From Pseudoroseicyclus tamaricis (GTDB lineage Bacteria > Pseudomonadota > Alphaproteobacteria > Rhodobacterales > Rhodobacteraceae), in NCBI RefSeq assembly GCF_012070395.1, contig NZ_JAAFYS010000002.1:682001-746000 (forward strand): a DNA stretch of 64,000 nucleotides. Direction: 5' to 3'. The notes under the pieces were generated by a model that saw only the letters and a list, made by a program, of their open reading frames with translations, had not been told where the DNA came from and ran no database searches. Both the position numbers and the translations under genes were made by a program. This document shows positions 25,027 to 34,969 of the stretch, in pieces; positions within the stretch are counted from its first letter, which is position 1; each line of letters begins with the position of its first letter.

Positions 25027-27087
25027 TCAAATCCATAGGTCAGCTATCCAGTCCTGAGCGTGATATTCTGGGAGATCAATCTGTGCAAATACAACCCCAT
25101 CGTTCCGAAGATCCAGAGTCAAACAGTCATTTTTCTTCTCAGCAGTAATTGTAAGTGATCCAAATCCCTCCGCGCTACTTTCGCAAACTGTGGCTACGAA
25201 GTAGCCCCCTTCGGAAATTGCAGTTAGAGTCTCAGCGCGCTCAAGCAGCTGAGATAAGTCGAGCTTGTCAACGCCTGGGTCGAAATCTTCAATTCTAAGA
25301 TAGTGTGTTGCCGGATCTACCACAAAGTAGTCCGCGCCTTGACCGCCCTGTACGACATCACTACCACCATCATTGAAGATTATGTTATTCCCGGCACCCC
25401 CAAACAGAAACTCGTCTGTCGTATCGCCTGTAAGTGCCTCGCTGCCTTCTGCCCCAAAATGGTCTGAGCCGTTCTCTTGGTTGGGAGGTAATGGTGCCCC
25501 TGAACCATCGTATAGAAACATCACCTCATACGGCTGAAGAGTAACCTCAATAACGCCGCCGGAAATCAGCGAAGCTGCTGAGAACTTTCTGACATCGGCA
25601 GCGACGTCTGCTTCTGCCCAGTAGTCGTCAACAGGCCTTCCATTGTAAGTTCCGTCTGAGGTGGCCTCATCCACACCCACGATGATTACGTGGGAATCAC
25701 TAGATATTCGAGCGGGGACACTCACCCTCACGACCTGCACCGTTTCGCTCAGTGAGCTTGTAGCGAAAAGGAAGCGATCCGGGCTTGAGAATACGTAAGT
25801 TTCGCAGTTGTCTACCTTAGGCCCCGTTGAAAGCACCGTTCCGCGAGTGAGGCCAGAAAGGAACTTGAACATTTCACCTGCCGGCGTAAGCTGCGCTCCG
25901 CTTGCCGCGAGGCTGACCGGCTTGTACTGTGCCGACCAAAAATCGAGTTGATCCACCCCCTCGCTAACGAAGGTTGCGAACATCTTGAGCATGACGGGAA
26001 GCTGCTGTAGTCCGTGTGTATCCACATTCTTGTGGTTTACATTCCACTCTGAAAAAATGATGTCCAAGTTGTCATTGAACTTTGGATTCTCTTCCCATAA
26101 TCTCATTTGATCCACTGACCAACCGATAATCGAGTCAATATTTTCGTAGGCATGCTCGTTCACTTGCCCGTCGTGACTACCTGCGTCATAGTAATAGTGG
26201 CTAACTACTGCGTCGACAGCAGCCGCCTCGCTTGCGTTAAACTCCGCCATCACTTTCTGGTTCTTTTCGGAAAGCGTCGCGAGCGACGTTCCTTCATTTG
26301 CGGATTCTGTCCAGACTTGGATAGCAATCTTGGGCTCGGTCCAACTCAAGGAATCGCTTTGTTGAGCATAATCGTCGATCGCTCTCTGAGCGATCTCTGC
26401 AATGGCGCTTGCTACTCGTCCATACTCAACTGCAGACATATGTGTCTCGTATTCGTTTCCAATCTCAAAGCGCGAGATAACCCGCGGGCCACCAGCTTCG
26501 AGTGCCTGCATTACGAAATTGTAGACGTCGTTCTCGGCCGCAACATCAAAATCGCGGTGACCCTCGATCTTGTTTTCAGTCAACGTCTCTGCTGTTGGTA
26601 TGACAACCGATGCCTTCCATCCAGCCGCTTTGCAGTGCTGTAGAAATTCCGTTAGCGGCATCACTTCCTGCCGCTGACCATCTGAAGTTATATAATGGGC
26701 CTGATCAGGGTCCTGCAAGCTGAGAGACGTTTCGGCAGCGATCCCGCCGGGGTATCGGATTGTGCCGGAATTCAAACTCTCGACTATTTCGTCAAACTTT
26801 TCCCAAGGTTGATCGCCGATCCTCTCAAAGTCGTAAACAAAATTAACACCAAAATGGCTTGCATTGATGCTCGCTGACGCTTCCGCCCACTGACGATCGA
26901 CGCTGAATTTCAGTCTTGAGTTGTCGAAGTCCCTCGGAATTTCCTCAAGATGCTGGATTACTGAGCAGACATCAGAATCTCTGCTTTCACTGTGGAACGA
27001 TGCCGATATGCCCGAGGTCGATTTGGTATTCAGGTTTGCTTCGTGACAATGCGGTTCCTGACCGCTACTCGTAGTAACATTCAGCAT
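25027..27087 (-). CDS. RTX-tailed glycoside hydrolase-like protein, type I secretion substrate
   Basis: A 686-residue protein without signal peptide. Residues about 60-440 look like a clan-A (beta/alpha)8 glycosidase. INASHFGVNFVYDF and SGTIRYPGG resemble the start of GH51/GH79/GH39-type barrels. FEIGNEYETH supplies the Asn-Glu acid/base pair, and IIFSEWNVNHKN the likely nucleophile Glu. A beta-sandwich region follows (about 445-560, ending VIEVTLQPYEVMFLYDG). The C-terminus contains hemolysin-type calcium-binding repeats (GGAGNNIIFNDGGSDVVQGGQGADYFVVD) and an FDPGVDKLDLSQL block, the usual type I secretion tail. No TolC/HlyBD genes are nearby. Lying at the end of the polysaccharide region, it may trim or release the polymer. 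The exact GH family is uncertain. Confidence 0.8.
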   Translation of the reverse strand: MLNVTTSSGQEPHCHEANLNTKSTSGISASFHSESRDSDVCSVIQHLEEIPRDFDNSRLKFSVDRQWAEASASINASHFGVNFVYDFERIGDQPWEKFDEIVESLNSGTIRYPGGIAAETSLSLQDPDQAHYITSDGQRQEVMPLTEFLQHCKAAGWKASVVIPTAETLTENKIEGHRDFDVAAENDVYNFVMQALEAGGPRVISRFEIGNEYETHMSAVEYGRVASAIAEIAQRAIDDYAQQSDSLSWTEPKIAIQVWTESANEGTSLATLSEKNQKVMAEFNASEAAAVDAVVSHYYYDAGSHDGQVNEHAYENIDSIIGWSVDQMRLWEENPKFNDNLDIIFSEWNVNHKNVDTHGLQQLPVMLKMFATFVSEGVDQLDFWSAQYKPVSLAASGAQLTPAGEMFKFLSGLTRGTVLSTGPKVDNCETYVFSSPDRFLFATSSLSETVQVVRVSVPARISSDSHVIIVGVDEATSDGTYNGRPVDDYWAEADVAADVRKFSAASLISGGVIEVTLQPYEVMFLYDGSGAPLPPNQENGSDHFGAEGSEALTGDTTDEFLFGGAGNNIIFNDGGSDVVQGGQGADYFVVDPATHYLRIEDFDPGVDKLDLSQLLERAETLTAISEGGYFVATVCESSAEGFGSLTITAEKKNDCLTLDLRNDGVVFAQIDLPEYHAQDWIADLWI

Positions 27088-27172
27088 TCATACACCCACG
27101 CTTTAGCCGCGTGAATGATTGGCTGACGTTTCTCTACAAATACCTTACGGAACTTTGAAGTTCTCTATAGTT

Positions 27173-27460
27173 TTATTCTAATTCTGTGCGGTCGAGGTGC
27201 CTGTCGTTCTTCATACGCTCTCTTCGTAACTCCTGGCTGGCCTCTGTAATCAGAATTCCTGTTAACTCGGCTGAGCGGGGGAGACCTAGATCGTAGTAAA
27301 GGATTAGCGCCTGTTCATGCGTGGATATCGCCCATGAGGCCGCAATTAGGCCCCGCTTCCGCCTGATCAGCGAGGCCCGCTTGGATGGGTTGTGGAAGCT
27401 GTAGACTTCCCAACCGCTTCCCATATCGAACTGTTGTCGAGGGTATTTTCTATCGAACAT
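27173..27460 (-). CDS. Hypothetical small protein
   Basis: A 95-residue frame beginning MFDRKYPRQQFDMGSGWEVYSFHNPSKRASLIRRKRGLIAASWAISTHEQALILYYDLGLPRSAELTGIL. I do not recognise it. The composition is plausible for a globular, basic protein, and it is not a mirror of another gene. The ribosome-binding site is poor and the surrounding sequence is full of relics, so it may be a chance or decayed frame. The segments around it (27088-27172 and 27461-27814) show no gene. Confidence 0.35.
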   Translation of the reverse strand: MFDRKYPRQQFDMGSGWEVYSFHNPSKRASLIRRKRGLIAASWAISTHEQALILYYDLGLPRSAELTGILITEASQELRRERMKNDRHLDRTELE

Positions 27461-27814
27461 GAGATTTCCGAATACTTGGAGCGGGCCGTTGCTGATTTAA
27501 CAGTGTTTGAGGCTGACAGGAGGGTGTTAAGCGTTCGTCAACAAGGGGAGGCGCTTACACATCTTCCTCAAGCGGTCGCCGCACCACCTTCGAGGAGTAT
27601 AGCTGTCGCCCCGCCCAACAAAAGGAAGGTTAAGACGGGAAGCTGATGTTGACGGAATCTTTGAAGAGCCTCGGCGCCCTGCTTTCGAGTTGCTTTTGGA
27701 TGCCTCATGACCTGAGACCCGCTACTACTCCACCTCAAGGTCGAGCCCAGTCCAATCTGCTCTGCTCCCAAATCCTGGATCGCCGGCGGCTGGAATTTGC
27801 GGCTTCGATCACGG

Positions 27815-28303
27815 CGACGGGCTGGTTGCGCCACCGAGAACGTAAAGGTCGATCGGTTCTATCCGATCGCGCTGTGCGGTCTGACCTCGTCGTAGTCTCG
27901 ACGTGAAGTTTCCAGCTTCTCGCGAGCATCGACAAGAACCATGAAACAGGGGGCGTTCAGGCATTCCGACCGAACTTGCTGTTGAAGGTCTCGATGTAGC
28001 CGTTGTCGGTTGGATTGCCGGCCGCGGGACCTCTAGGGTGACGTCGTTGGCGTAAGCCCAGAGATCAGTTTCCCAACTGACGAACGCAGTCCCTTTGTCG
28101 ACCTTGATCGTCTGCGGATCGCCGATCTGGTGGCAGACGGGTTCCAGCGTCTGGATGACGTCCTCGCCGCGGTAAGCCGAGCGTTGATCGGCCGCCAGAC
28201 GGTAGCGCGAGTGGGTGTCGACGATGGTCAAAAACGGGAGCTCCTTTCCGAGCGCGACTTGTTCGTGGACGAAGTCCATCGCCCATCCCTCGTTCGGCCC
28301 GGC
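27815..28303 (-). mobile_element. IS3-family OrfB relic (integrase core)
   Basis: Leftward: GPNEGWAMDFVHEQVALGKELPFLTIVDTHSRYRLAADQRSAYRGEDVIQTLEPVCHQIGDPQTIKVDKGTAFVSWETDLWAYANDVTLEVPRP is the rve core of an IS3-group transposase. The first Asp is in AMDF; the second should be in VDNG but reads VDKG. Then the frame shifts; the rest, RDYDEVRPHSAIG, appears in another frame near the left end. The third catalytic residue region is garbled. The relic fuses in-frame with the prolyl oligopeptidase relic to its right, creating a misleading 286-residue open frame. Confidence 0.75.
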
Positions 28304-28309
28304 AGCCTC

Positions 28310-28740
28310 CTGGCTGCGCCACGCAGCGTGCGGCTCCCAGTCGGCGCCTTCAAAGTCGACCACCTGAACCGCATGGCGCCCACCCCGGACATCGAGTGGA
28401 TGATGAAATAGCGCCCGCCGTTCGAGCGGTAGAAGGGACGCACTAGCTCGGGCCGCAACGGCGTGACGAGGATCTGTCGATCCTTCAACTGGGGAGTGCC
28501 GAGCCGGTAAAACCAGACCGCGTGATTGACGAACGAGGCGGCGGTGTCGGCGACCGGATCCTGATAGCGGTTGTAGAAGAACCCCGAGCCGGCGCCCATT
28601 CCAGCGCCGTGGACCGTGCCCAATCCACCCGATCGTCCAGCACCGTGCCGCTCGCCACGTCGAGCACACGCAGGCTGCGCCAGTCGCTGCCGCCCTCCTA
28701 ACGGGCGAAGACGAGATGGTTTCGTCAATCTCGTTTTCAA
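28310..28740 (-). pseudogene. Prolyl oligopeptidase (S9A) N-terminal propeller fragment
   Basis: Several frames together give LRVLDVASGTVLDDRVDWARSTALEWAP, then GSGFFYNRYQDPVADTAASFVNHAVWFYRLGTPQLKDRQILVTPL, then GRYFIIHSMSGVGAM and VVDFEGADWEPHA. This is the beta-propeller of prolyl oligopeptidases (usually W..DG.GFFYSRY....N...YYHRLGT.Q..D). The start and the entire catalytic alpha/beta-hydrolase domain are missing, and at least two frameshifts occur. The gene appears to have been interrupted by the IS3-family element whose relic abuts it at about 28303. Confidence 0.7.
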
Positions 28741-28774
28741 TTCCGACGGCGTCTCGACGGATTAGGAGCGCAGG

Positions 28775-29135
28775 ATGGGCCTGGCGACAGAGATCGTGCC
28801 GCTCACCAAGCCCTACAGAGTCCTCGCCGGCTCGACCTTTCGGCTAGTTGCCGACGAATGACGACCCGGCGTCGGGCTGGCAGGTTGAGGTCATCTACCA
28901 TGCCGATGCCCCTGACGTGGAAAGCCACGCCATGCCGGACGAAGACGTGACCTTTCCGCAGGGCGGCCTCCTCGTCGCCACGACCCACGAGAACGGCCTC
29001 TTTGCCTTCGGCATCCCCACCGCCTGCTTCTGGGGCTTCGCAGCACTCGGCGTCGGCTTGCAGTATCGCGCCGGAGACAGCGCCTTCCTGTCAAAGGACG
29101 CGATCATGTGGGTGCAGGACGTTGATGTCGACTAG
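28775..29135 (+). pseudogene. Frameshifted gene of unknown function
   Basis: An AGGAG site precedes ATG 28775. The first frame reads MGLATEIVPLTKPYRVLAGSTFRLVADE and then hits TGA at about 28859. A second, overlapping frame continues ASGWQVEVIYHADAPDVESHAMPDEDVTFPQGGLLVATTHENGLFAFGIPTACFWGF to a stop at 29133-29135. The two parts together look like one ~120-residue protein broken by a single frameshift. I do not recognise the family. It could also be two short unrelated frames, but the ribosome-binding site and matching breakpoint favour one broken gene. Confidence 0.45.
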
Positions 29136-29338
29136 CTTGGCGCGTGACGGGAGGCAGATACGGCCGGTCTTCGCGAAAACCCGATGGTCGGGCGGGAGCC
29201 AGGCGTGGCTGGCATAGCGGCACGCCCGAGCCGTTTTGAGTTGAGTGTAGCGACCATCAGGTCGCTGGCCGATGTCAAGGAAGGTGACAATGCACCGATC
29301 AGGAGGCCTGCCTCCGTGCAACCATACTCTGCGGCCGT

Positions 29339-30315
29339 TTATCCGTGAGCCCTTTCTGGCTCAGCTCCCGAGCCGGCAGCGATCTCCTCGGCGAAATGGC
29401 AGGCGACCTCGTGAGACCCTACGGCCCGCAGCTCCGGCCGCGCCTCGGCGCAGGCGGCACGCGCGAAGGGGCAGCGGGTGCGGAAGGCGCAGCCCGAGGG
29501 CGGGTTGACCGGGCTCGGGACGTCGCCTTCCAACGTCACCGTTCGGCCGGTCTTGGCGGCCTCCTCGGGGATCGAGTGGATCAGGGCCTGCGTATAGGGA
29601 TGCAGGCGGCTGGCCCAGACATCTTCTGCCGCGCCGATCTCGACGATGCGGCCGAGATACATCACCGCGATGCGGTGCGAGATGTAGCGCACCACGGCAA
29701 GGTCGTGGCTGATGAAGAGGTAGGAGAGACCAAGCTCCTTCTGGATGTCGAGCAGCAGGTTCAGCACCTGCGCCTGCACCGAGACATCGAGCGCCGAGAC
29801 CGCCTCGTCGCAGACCAGCAGGTTGGGGTTCAAGACCAGCGCCCGCGCAATGGAAACGCGCTGGCGCTGCCCGCCGGAGAGCTCGTGCGGCATCCGTTCG
29901 AGGTGGTAATCCGACAGGCCTACCTTGCGGGCCGTCTCGATGGCCCGTGTGCGGTGGGCCGAGCGGCTTTCCTCACCCGCCACGCTGAGCGGCTCGGTGA
30001 TGATGCGCTCGACCTGCAGGCGCGGGTTGAGTGCGCCCGACGGGTCCTGGAAGATCATCTGGACGTTGCGGGCGCGCTGCAGCCGCGCGGCCTTGCCGCG
30101 ACCGGCGGTGACACCCTCGATCTCGACGCTGCCGCCGTTGGGCTTGTCGATGCCGGTCACGCAGCGGGCCAGCGTGGACTTGCCGCAGCCGCTTTCGCCG
30201 ACGAGGCCGAGCGTCTCGCCCCGGGCGATCTCCAGCGAGATGCCATCGACGGCGCGAAGGGCGCCGCGGGCCGTGTCGTGATGGACCTGCAGGTCCGTCA
30301 GCTTGAGGACGGCAC

Positions 30316-30319
<4 letters not shown>
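29339..30319 (-). CDS. dppF: Peptide-type ABC transporter ATP-binding protein (DppF/OppF)
   Basis: A 326-residue ATPase. Walker A is GESGCGKST, the Q-loop lies in MIFQDPSGALNPR, the signature is LSGGQRQR, Walker B is LLVCDEAVSALDVS, and the switch His is in FISHDL. The C-terminus has the oligopeptide/dipeptide extension SGCAFRTRCPFARAAC, whose cysteines can bind an Fe-S cluster in homologues. It is the last gene of the 11-gene leftward operon and overlaps dppD by 4 bases. With dppD it should drive the DppBC permease. The symbol reflects family position only; the solute need not be a dipeptide. Confidence 0.95.
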
Positions 30320-31328
<1,009 letters not shown>

Positions 31329-31332
<4 letters not shown>

Positions 31333-32174
31333 GTCCGCTCCTTCAGGCGCGGGTTCAGCACGTCGTTGAGCGCATCGCCGATGAGGTTGAGCGCCAGCAC
31401 GGTGAGGACGAGCGCGACGGCCGGCACGATGGTGATATAGGCCTCTGTCCGCAGCTGCTGGCGGCCCACGTTGAGCAGCGTCCCCCAGCTCATCACGTTG
31501 GGGTCGCCGAGGCCGAGGAAGGCGAGGCTGGCCTCGACGATGATCGCATTGGCGACGAGGACGGAGGTGGTCACGATGATCGGCGCCATGCAGTTCGGCA
31601 GGATCTGCTGGAAGACGATGCGCATGTCGGACATGCCGATGATCTTGCAGGACTGCACGAAATCATAGGTCCGCAGCCGCAGCACATCGGCCCGCACCAG
31701 CCGCGCGATGATCGGCCAGGCGACGATGGAGATCGCGAAGGTGATCGTGGGCAGCGAGGCACCGATGATGCCGACGATGGCGATGGAGAGCAGGAAGTTC
31801 GGGATGGTCTGGAAGGCATCGGTCAGCCGCATCAGCGCGTCATCGACCTTGCCGCCGAAATAGCCCGCGATGGCGCCCACGACGATGCCGACGATGAGCG
31901 CGATGGCCGCCGAGGCGATACCGACGAAGAGCGACACGCGCGCGCCGTAGAAGATGGCGGAGACGATGTCGCGGCCGTAGGTGTCTGTCCCGAGCGGAAA
32001 GCGCGGGTCCACCCCGGGGTGCAGGCGCGTCGGGCCCACCATGGCCCAGGGGCCTTCGGGGAAGATCCAGCCCGCCGAGACGGACATCAGGATGATCGCC
32101 GCGAGCAGCAGAAGGCCGAAGAGGCCCGAGGGGTGGCGGGCGAGCCGCCGGATATGTGCGAAGGTCCCCGTCAT
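31329..32174 (-). CDS. dppC: Peptide-type ABC transporter permease (DppC/OppC)
   Basis: A 281-residue inner-membrane protein. An N-terminal cytoplasmic/helix segment (HPSGLFGLLLLAAIILMSVSAGWIF) is followed by the OppC-type PLGTDTYGRDIVSAIFYGARVSLFVG and then five more helices. The coupling EAA loop is SCKIIGMSDMRIVFQQILPN, and LGLGDPNVMSWGTLLNVGRQQL is a hallmark of the DppC class. It pairs with DppB to form the membrane channel. It overlaps the neighbouring genes by 4 bases. Confidence 0.95.
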
Positions 32175-33211
32175 TTCAGGTTCACCCGCGGGTCGAGCAC
32201 CATGTAAAGCATGTCGATCACGAAATTGACGGTCACCACCGCCAGCGACGAGGTGAAGATCACCCCGAGCAGCAGGTTGGTGTCGCGTTGCAGGACAGCG
32301 TCATAGGCCGTGCGCCCCATGCCGGGCAGGCCGAAGACCGTCTCGATCAGCACGGCGCCGCCTACGAGCGAACTCACCTGCAGGCCGGCCATGGTGATGA
32401 GCGGCAAAAGCGCGTTGCGCAGCGCGTGCACGTAGAAGACGCGCCCCTCCGAGATGCCCTTGGCGCGGGCGGTGCGCACGAAATCGAGGCGCATCACCTC
32501 CAGCATCGAGGCGCGGCCGATGCGGCCGTAGATGGCGATGTAGAAGGTGCAGAGCGCGACGACGGGCAGCGTCAGGTGGCGCGTCACGTCCCAGATATGC
32601 TGCCAGCCGGTATAGCCCATGCCGACGCTCTCATAGCCTGCGATGGGCATGAGCCCGAGCTTCAGCCCGAAGACGAGGATCAGCATGATCGCCACGATGA
32701 AGCTGGGCGTCGCGTAAAGCAGCAGCATGAAGATGGAGATGCCAAGGTCCACCGGCTTGCCGGCATTGCGCGCGGCGGCGATGCCGAAGAGCGTGCCGAT
32801 GACCATCGACAGGCTGACCGAGGCGACGACGAGGATGGCTGTCACGGGCAGGCGGGCGAGGATCACATCCGTCACCGGCGCCGCGTTGATGGGCGAATAG
32901 CCGAAATCGAAGGTCGCGAGCAGGCCCATGTAGCGGACGAGCTGGATCACCAGCGGCTGGTCGAGCCCGTAGCGGGCGCGCAGCTCTGCCGTCTGCTCGG
33001 CGGTGAGGTCGCGGGTGCCGGCGAGCACGTCGACGAAATCGCCGGGCGCGAGCTTCATCAGGAAGAAGCTGCCGACCATGACCAGCACCATGACGAGAAG
33101 GGCCTGGACCAGCCGGCGCAGGATGTAGCGCCCAAGCGGGGAAGACAGGGCCGCGAACGGCCCCGCCTTTTTTGTCCCGTTCCCGGTGATGGGTCCGGAG
33201 GTTTGTGTCAT
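32171..33211 (-). CDS. dppB: Peptide-type ABC transporter permease (DppB/OppB)
   Basis: A 346-residue inner-membrane permease. RYILRRLVQALLVMVLVMVGSFFLMKLAPGDFVDVLAG is the typical DppB first helix and periplasmic loop. RYGLDQPLVIQLVRYMGLLATFDFGYS and the permease loop TARAKGISEGRVFYVHALRNALLPLITMAGLQV follow, ending VNFVIDMLYMVLDPRVNLK. The N-terminal ~25 residues before the first helix are slightly longer than usual. It overlaps dppA's stop by 4 bases and forms a channel with DppC. Confidence 0.95.
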   Translation of the reverse strand: MTQTSGPITGNGTKKAGPFAALSSPLGRYILRRLVQALLVMVLVMVGSFFLMKLAPGDFVDVLAGTRDLTAEQTAELRARYGLDQPLVIQLVRYMGLLATFDFGYSPINAAPVTDVILARLPVTAILVVASVSLSMVIGTLFGIAAARNAGKPVDLGISIFMLLLYATPSFIVAIMLILVFGLKLGLMPIAGYESVGMGYTGWQHIWDVTRHLTLPVVALCTFYIAIYGRIGRASMLEVMRLDFVRTARAKGISEGRVFYVHALRNALLPLITMAGLQVSSLVGGAVLIETVFGLPGMGRTAYDAVLQRDTNLLLGVIFTSSLAVVTVNFVIDMLYMVLDPRVNLK

Positions 33212-34806
33212 TGCTCGACCCAGGTCTGCTTGAGGCTGCCGAGGGCGCCGAGCGCATCGGGGGCGAAGTCATGCACCCGGGTGCTGGCCAGCGTCGGCGC
33301 GGCGGCAATGTCGACCATCTTGACGATGGGCAGATCCTCGTAGGCGATCTGCTGGAACTCGGCATATTGCGCGATGCGGGCCTCCTCATCCATCTCGATG
33401 GAGGCCGCGTTCAGGAGCTCGTCGACCTCGGGGTTGTCGTAATGCGCCCCGTTCGAGAAGCCGGTGCCGGGCTGGAAGTTGCTCGACAGGTAGAAGCGGT
33501 GCACCCCGATCGTGGGATCGACGCCCATCGTGGCGGTGTAGAGCACCAGGTCGTGCTTGCGCTCCGTCCAGACCGTCGTGACGAAGACGGCGAAGTCCTG
33601 CTGGCGCACCTCGACGTCGATGCCGACCTGCCGGAGCACCTCGCGGATATAGGCCGAGGAATTGATCGATTCCGTGCCCCAGGGCGAGGGATCGAGCATC
33701 AGCTTGAAGCGCATGTCGCCCTCGCCGCGCGGGTAGCCCGCCTCGTCGAGCAGCTCGTTGGCCTTCGCGAGGTCGAACGGATAGCTCGGCACGCCCTCGG
33801 TCGTGTAGAAGGGCCGCTGGTCATAGTGCAACGGCGAGGCACCGGTCTGGCCCATGCCGTAGAAGACATTCTCGAGGATCCAGTTGGTGTCGATGGCATG
33901 GGCGATGGCCTGCCGGACGAGCTTGTTGGCGAGGATCTCGTTCTCGAGGTTGAACTCGAGTTGCAGGCCGCTCGGCATCGCCTCGAAGCCGGTGGTGGTC
34001 ATCTCGAAGCCATCCATCTCGGCGATGCGCAGGATCTCCTGCGTGGGGATCATGCCGAGGAAGATCGCGTCGGTCTGGCCGGATTCCAGCATCGCGGCAC
34101 GGGTCGCCGGATCGGGCACGAACTGCACGATGAAGCGGTCGAGCAGCGGGTAGCCTTCGTCCCAGTAATCCTCGTAGGGCACCATGACGACGGCGGAGCC
34201 GATCTCGTAGCTCTCCAGCTTGAAGGGGCCGGTGCCGACGGGGGCGGTGTTCACCGGGTTCTCCATGATGTCGGTGCCCTCGTAGAGGTGCGCCGGCAGG
34301 ATGGGGCATTCGCGGCTGTCGAGCGCGCGCATCATCGCGGGCGACGGCTTCGAGAGGTTGAAGACCGCGGTGTAATCGTCGGGCGTATCGACAGACGTCA
34401 GGTTGGCGAAGGTGTTCACGCCGCGCCCGTGGTGGACCTTCAGCACCTCCATGAAGGTGAAGGCCACGTCATGCGAGGTGAAGGGCTCGCCATCATGCCA
34501 GGTCACGCCCTCGCGGAGGGTGAAGGTCACGGTCAGGCCGTCTTCGCTGATCTCCCAGGCGGTGGCGAGCGAGGGCTTGGGGACCATGCCGCTTTCGTAG
34601 CCGAGGAGGCCATCGTAGAACTTGGGCGACAGGAAGCTCTCGGGGCCCGAGGTGGAGATGGCGGAGTTGAGGTAGGTCGGCGCCGGCCAGAACGGCGTGC
34701 GCAGGATGCCGCCCGCATCTTGGGCGAGCGCGGGGCCGGAGGCCACCATGCCGGCGGGGACAAGGCCGGCGGCGGCGAGGCTGCCGAGGAAACCACGGCG
34801 GTTCAT
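33208..34806 (-). CDS. dppA: Peptide-type ABC substrate-binding protein (SBP family 5, DppA-like)
   Basis: A 532-residue periplasmic protein from ATG 34806. The start MNRRGFLGSLAAAGLVPAGMVASGPALAQ is a Tat-type signal (N-R-R-G-F-L), so it is probably exported folded. The mature protein has the SBP family 5 core: GLLGYESGMVPKPSLATAWEISEDGLTVTFTLREGVTWHDGEPFTSHDVAFTF, YPFDLAKANELLDEAGYP, and a C-terminus with ASTRVHDFAP. The upstream 163-base gap to the amidase gene is the widest in the operon and could hold an extra promoter; GTACGTAC (34827-34834) lies there. It determines what the DppBCDF importer takes up, which the sequence does not reveal. Confidence 0.93.
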   Translation of the reverse strand: MNRRGFLGSLAAAGLVPAGMVASGPALAQDAGGILRTPFWPAPTYLNSAISTSGPESFLSPKFYDGLLGYESGMVPKPSLATAWEISEDGLTVTFTLREGVTWHDGEPFTSHDVAFTFMEVLKVHHGRGVNTFANLTSVDTPDDYTAVFNLSKPSPAMMRALDSRECPILPAHLYEGTDIMENPVNTAPVGTGPFKLESYEIGSAVVMVPYEDYWDEGYPLLDRFIVQFVPDPATRAAMLESGQTDAIFLGMIPTQEILRIAEMDGFEMTTTGFEAMPSGLQLEFNLENEILANKLVRQAIAHAIDTNWILENVFYGMGQTGASPLHYDQRPFYTTEGVPSYPFDLAKANELLDEAGYPRGEGDMRFKLMLDPSPWGTESINSSAYIREVLRQVGIDVEVRQQDFAVFVTTVWTERKHDLVLYTATMGVDPTIGVHRFYLSSNFQPGTGFSNGAHYDNPEVDELLNAASIEMDEEARIAQYAEFQQIAYEDLPIVKMVDIAAAPTLASTRVHDFAPDALGALGSLKQTWVEQ

Positions 34807-34969
34807 TTCAAACGACTTGGACAAGGGTACGTACTCCGTATTGCGCGATGATCGCGAGACAGTCGGGCCCGCCGGTGATGGGATTTGGCGGGGCCAGTGG
34901 GGGTAGTCGCGGCGCGCATCGCTTGCGCCAGGATAGAGGAACGGGAGGGAGAAGCGGGACACAGCTCTG

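Noticed and set aside
27809-28669. 286-codon gene candidate
   Set aside because: It is a fusion of pieces of two pseudogenes read partly out of their native frames.
32156-34851. Long + strand open frames (395 and 548 codons) across dppB and dppA
   Set aside because: His/Asp/Gly-rich translations without motifs, antisense to conserved transporter genes.
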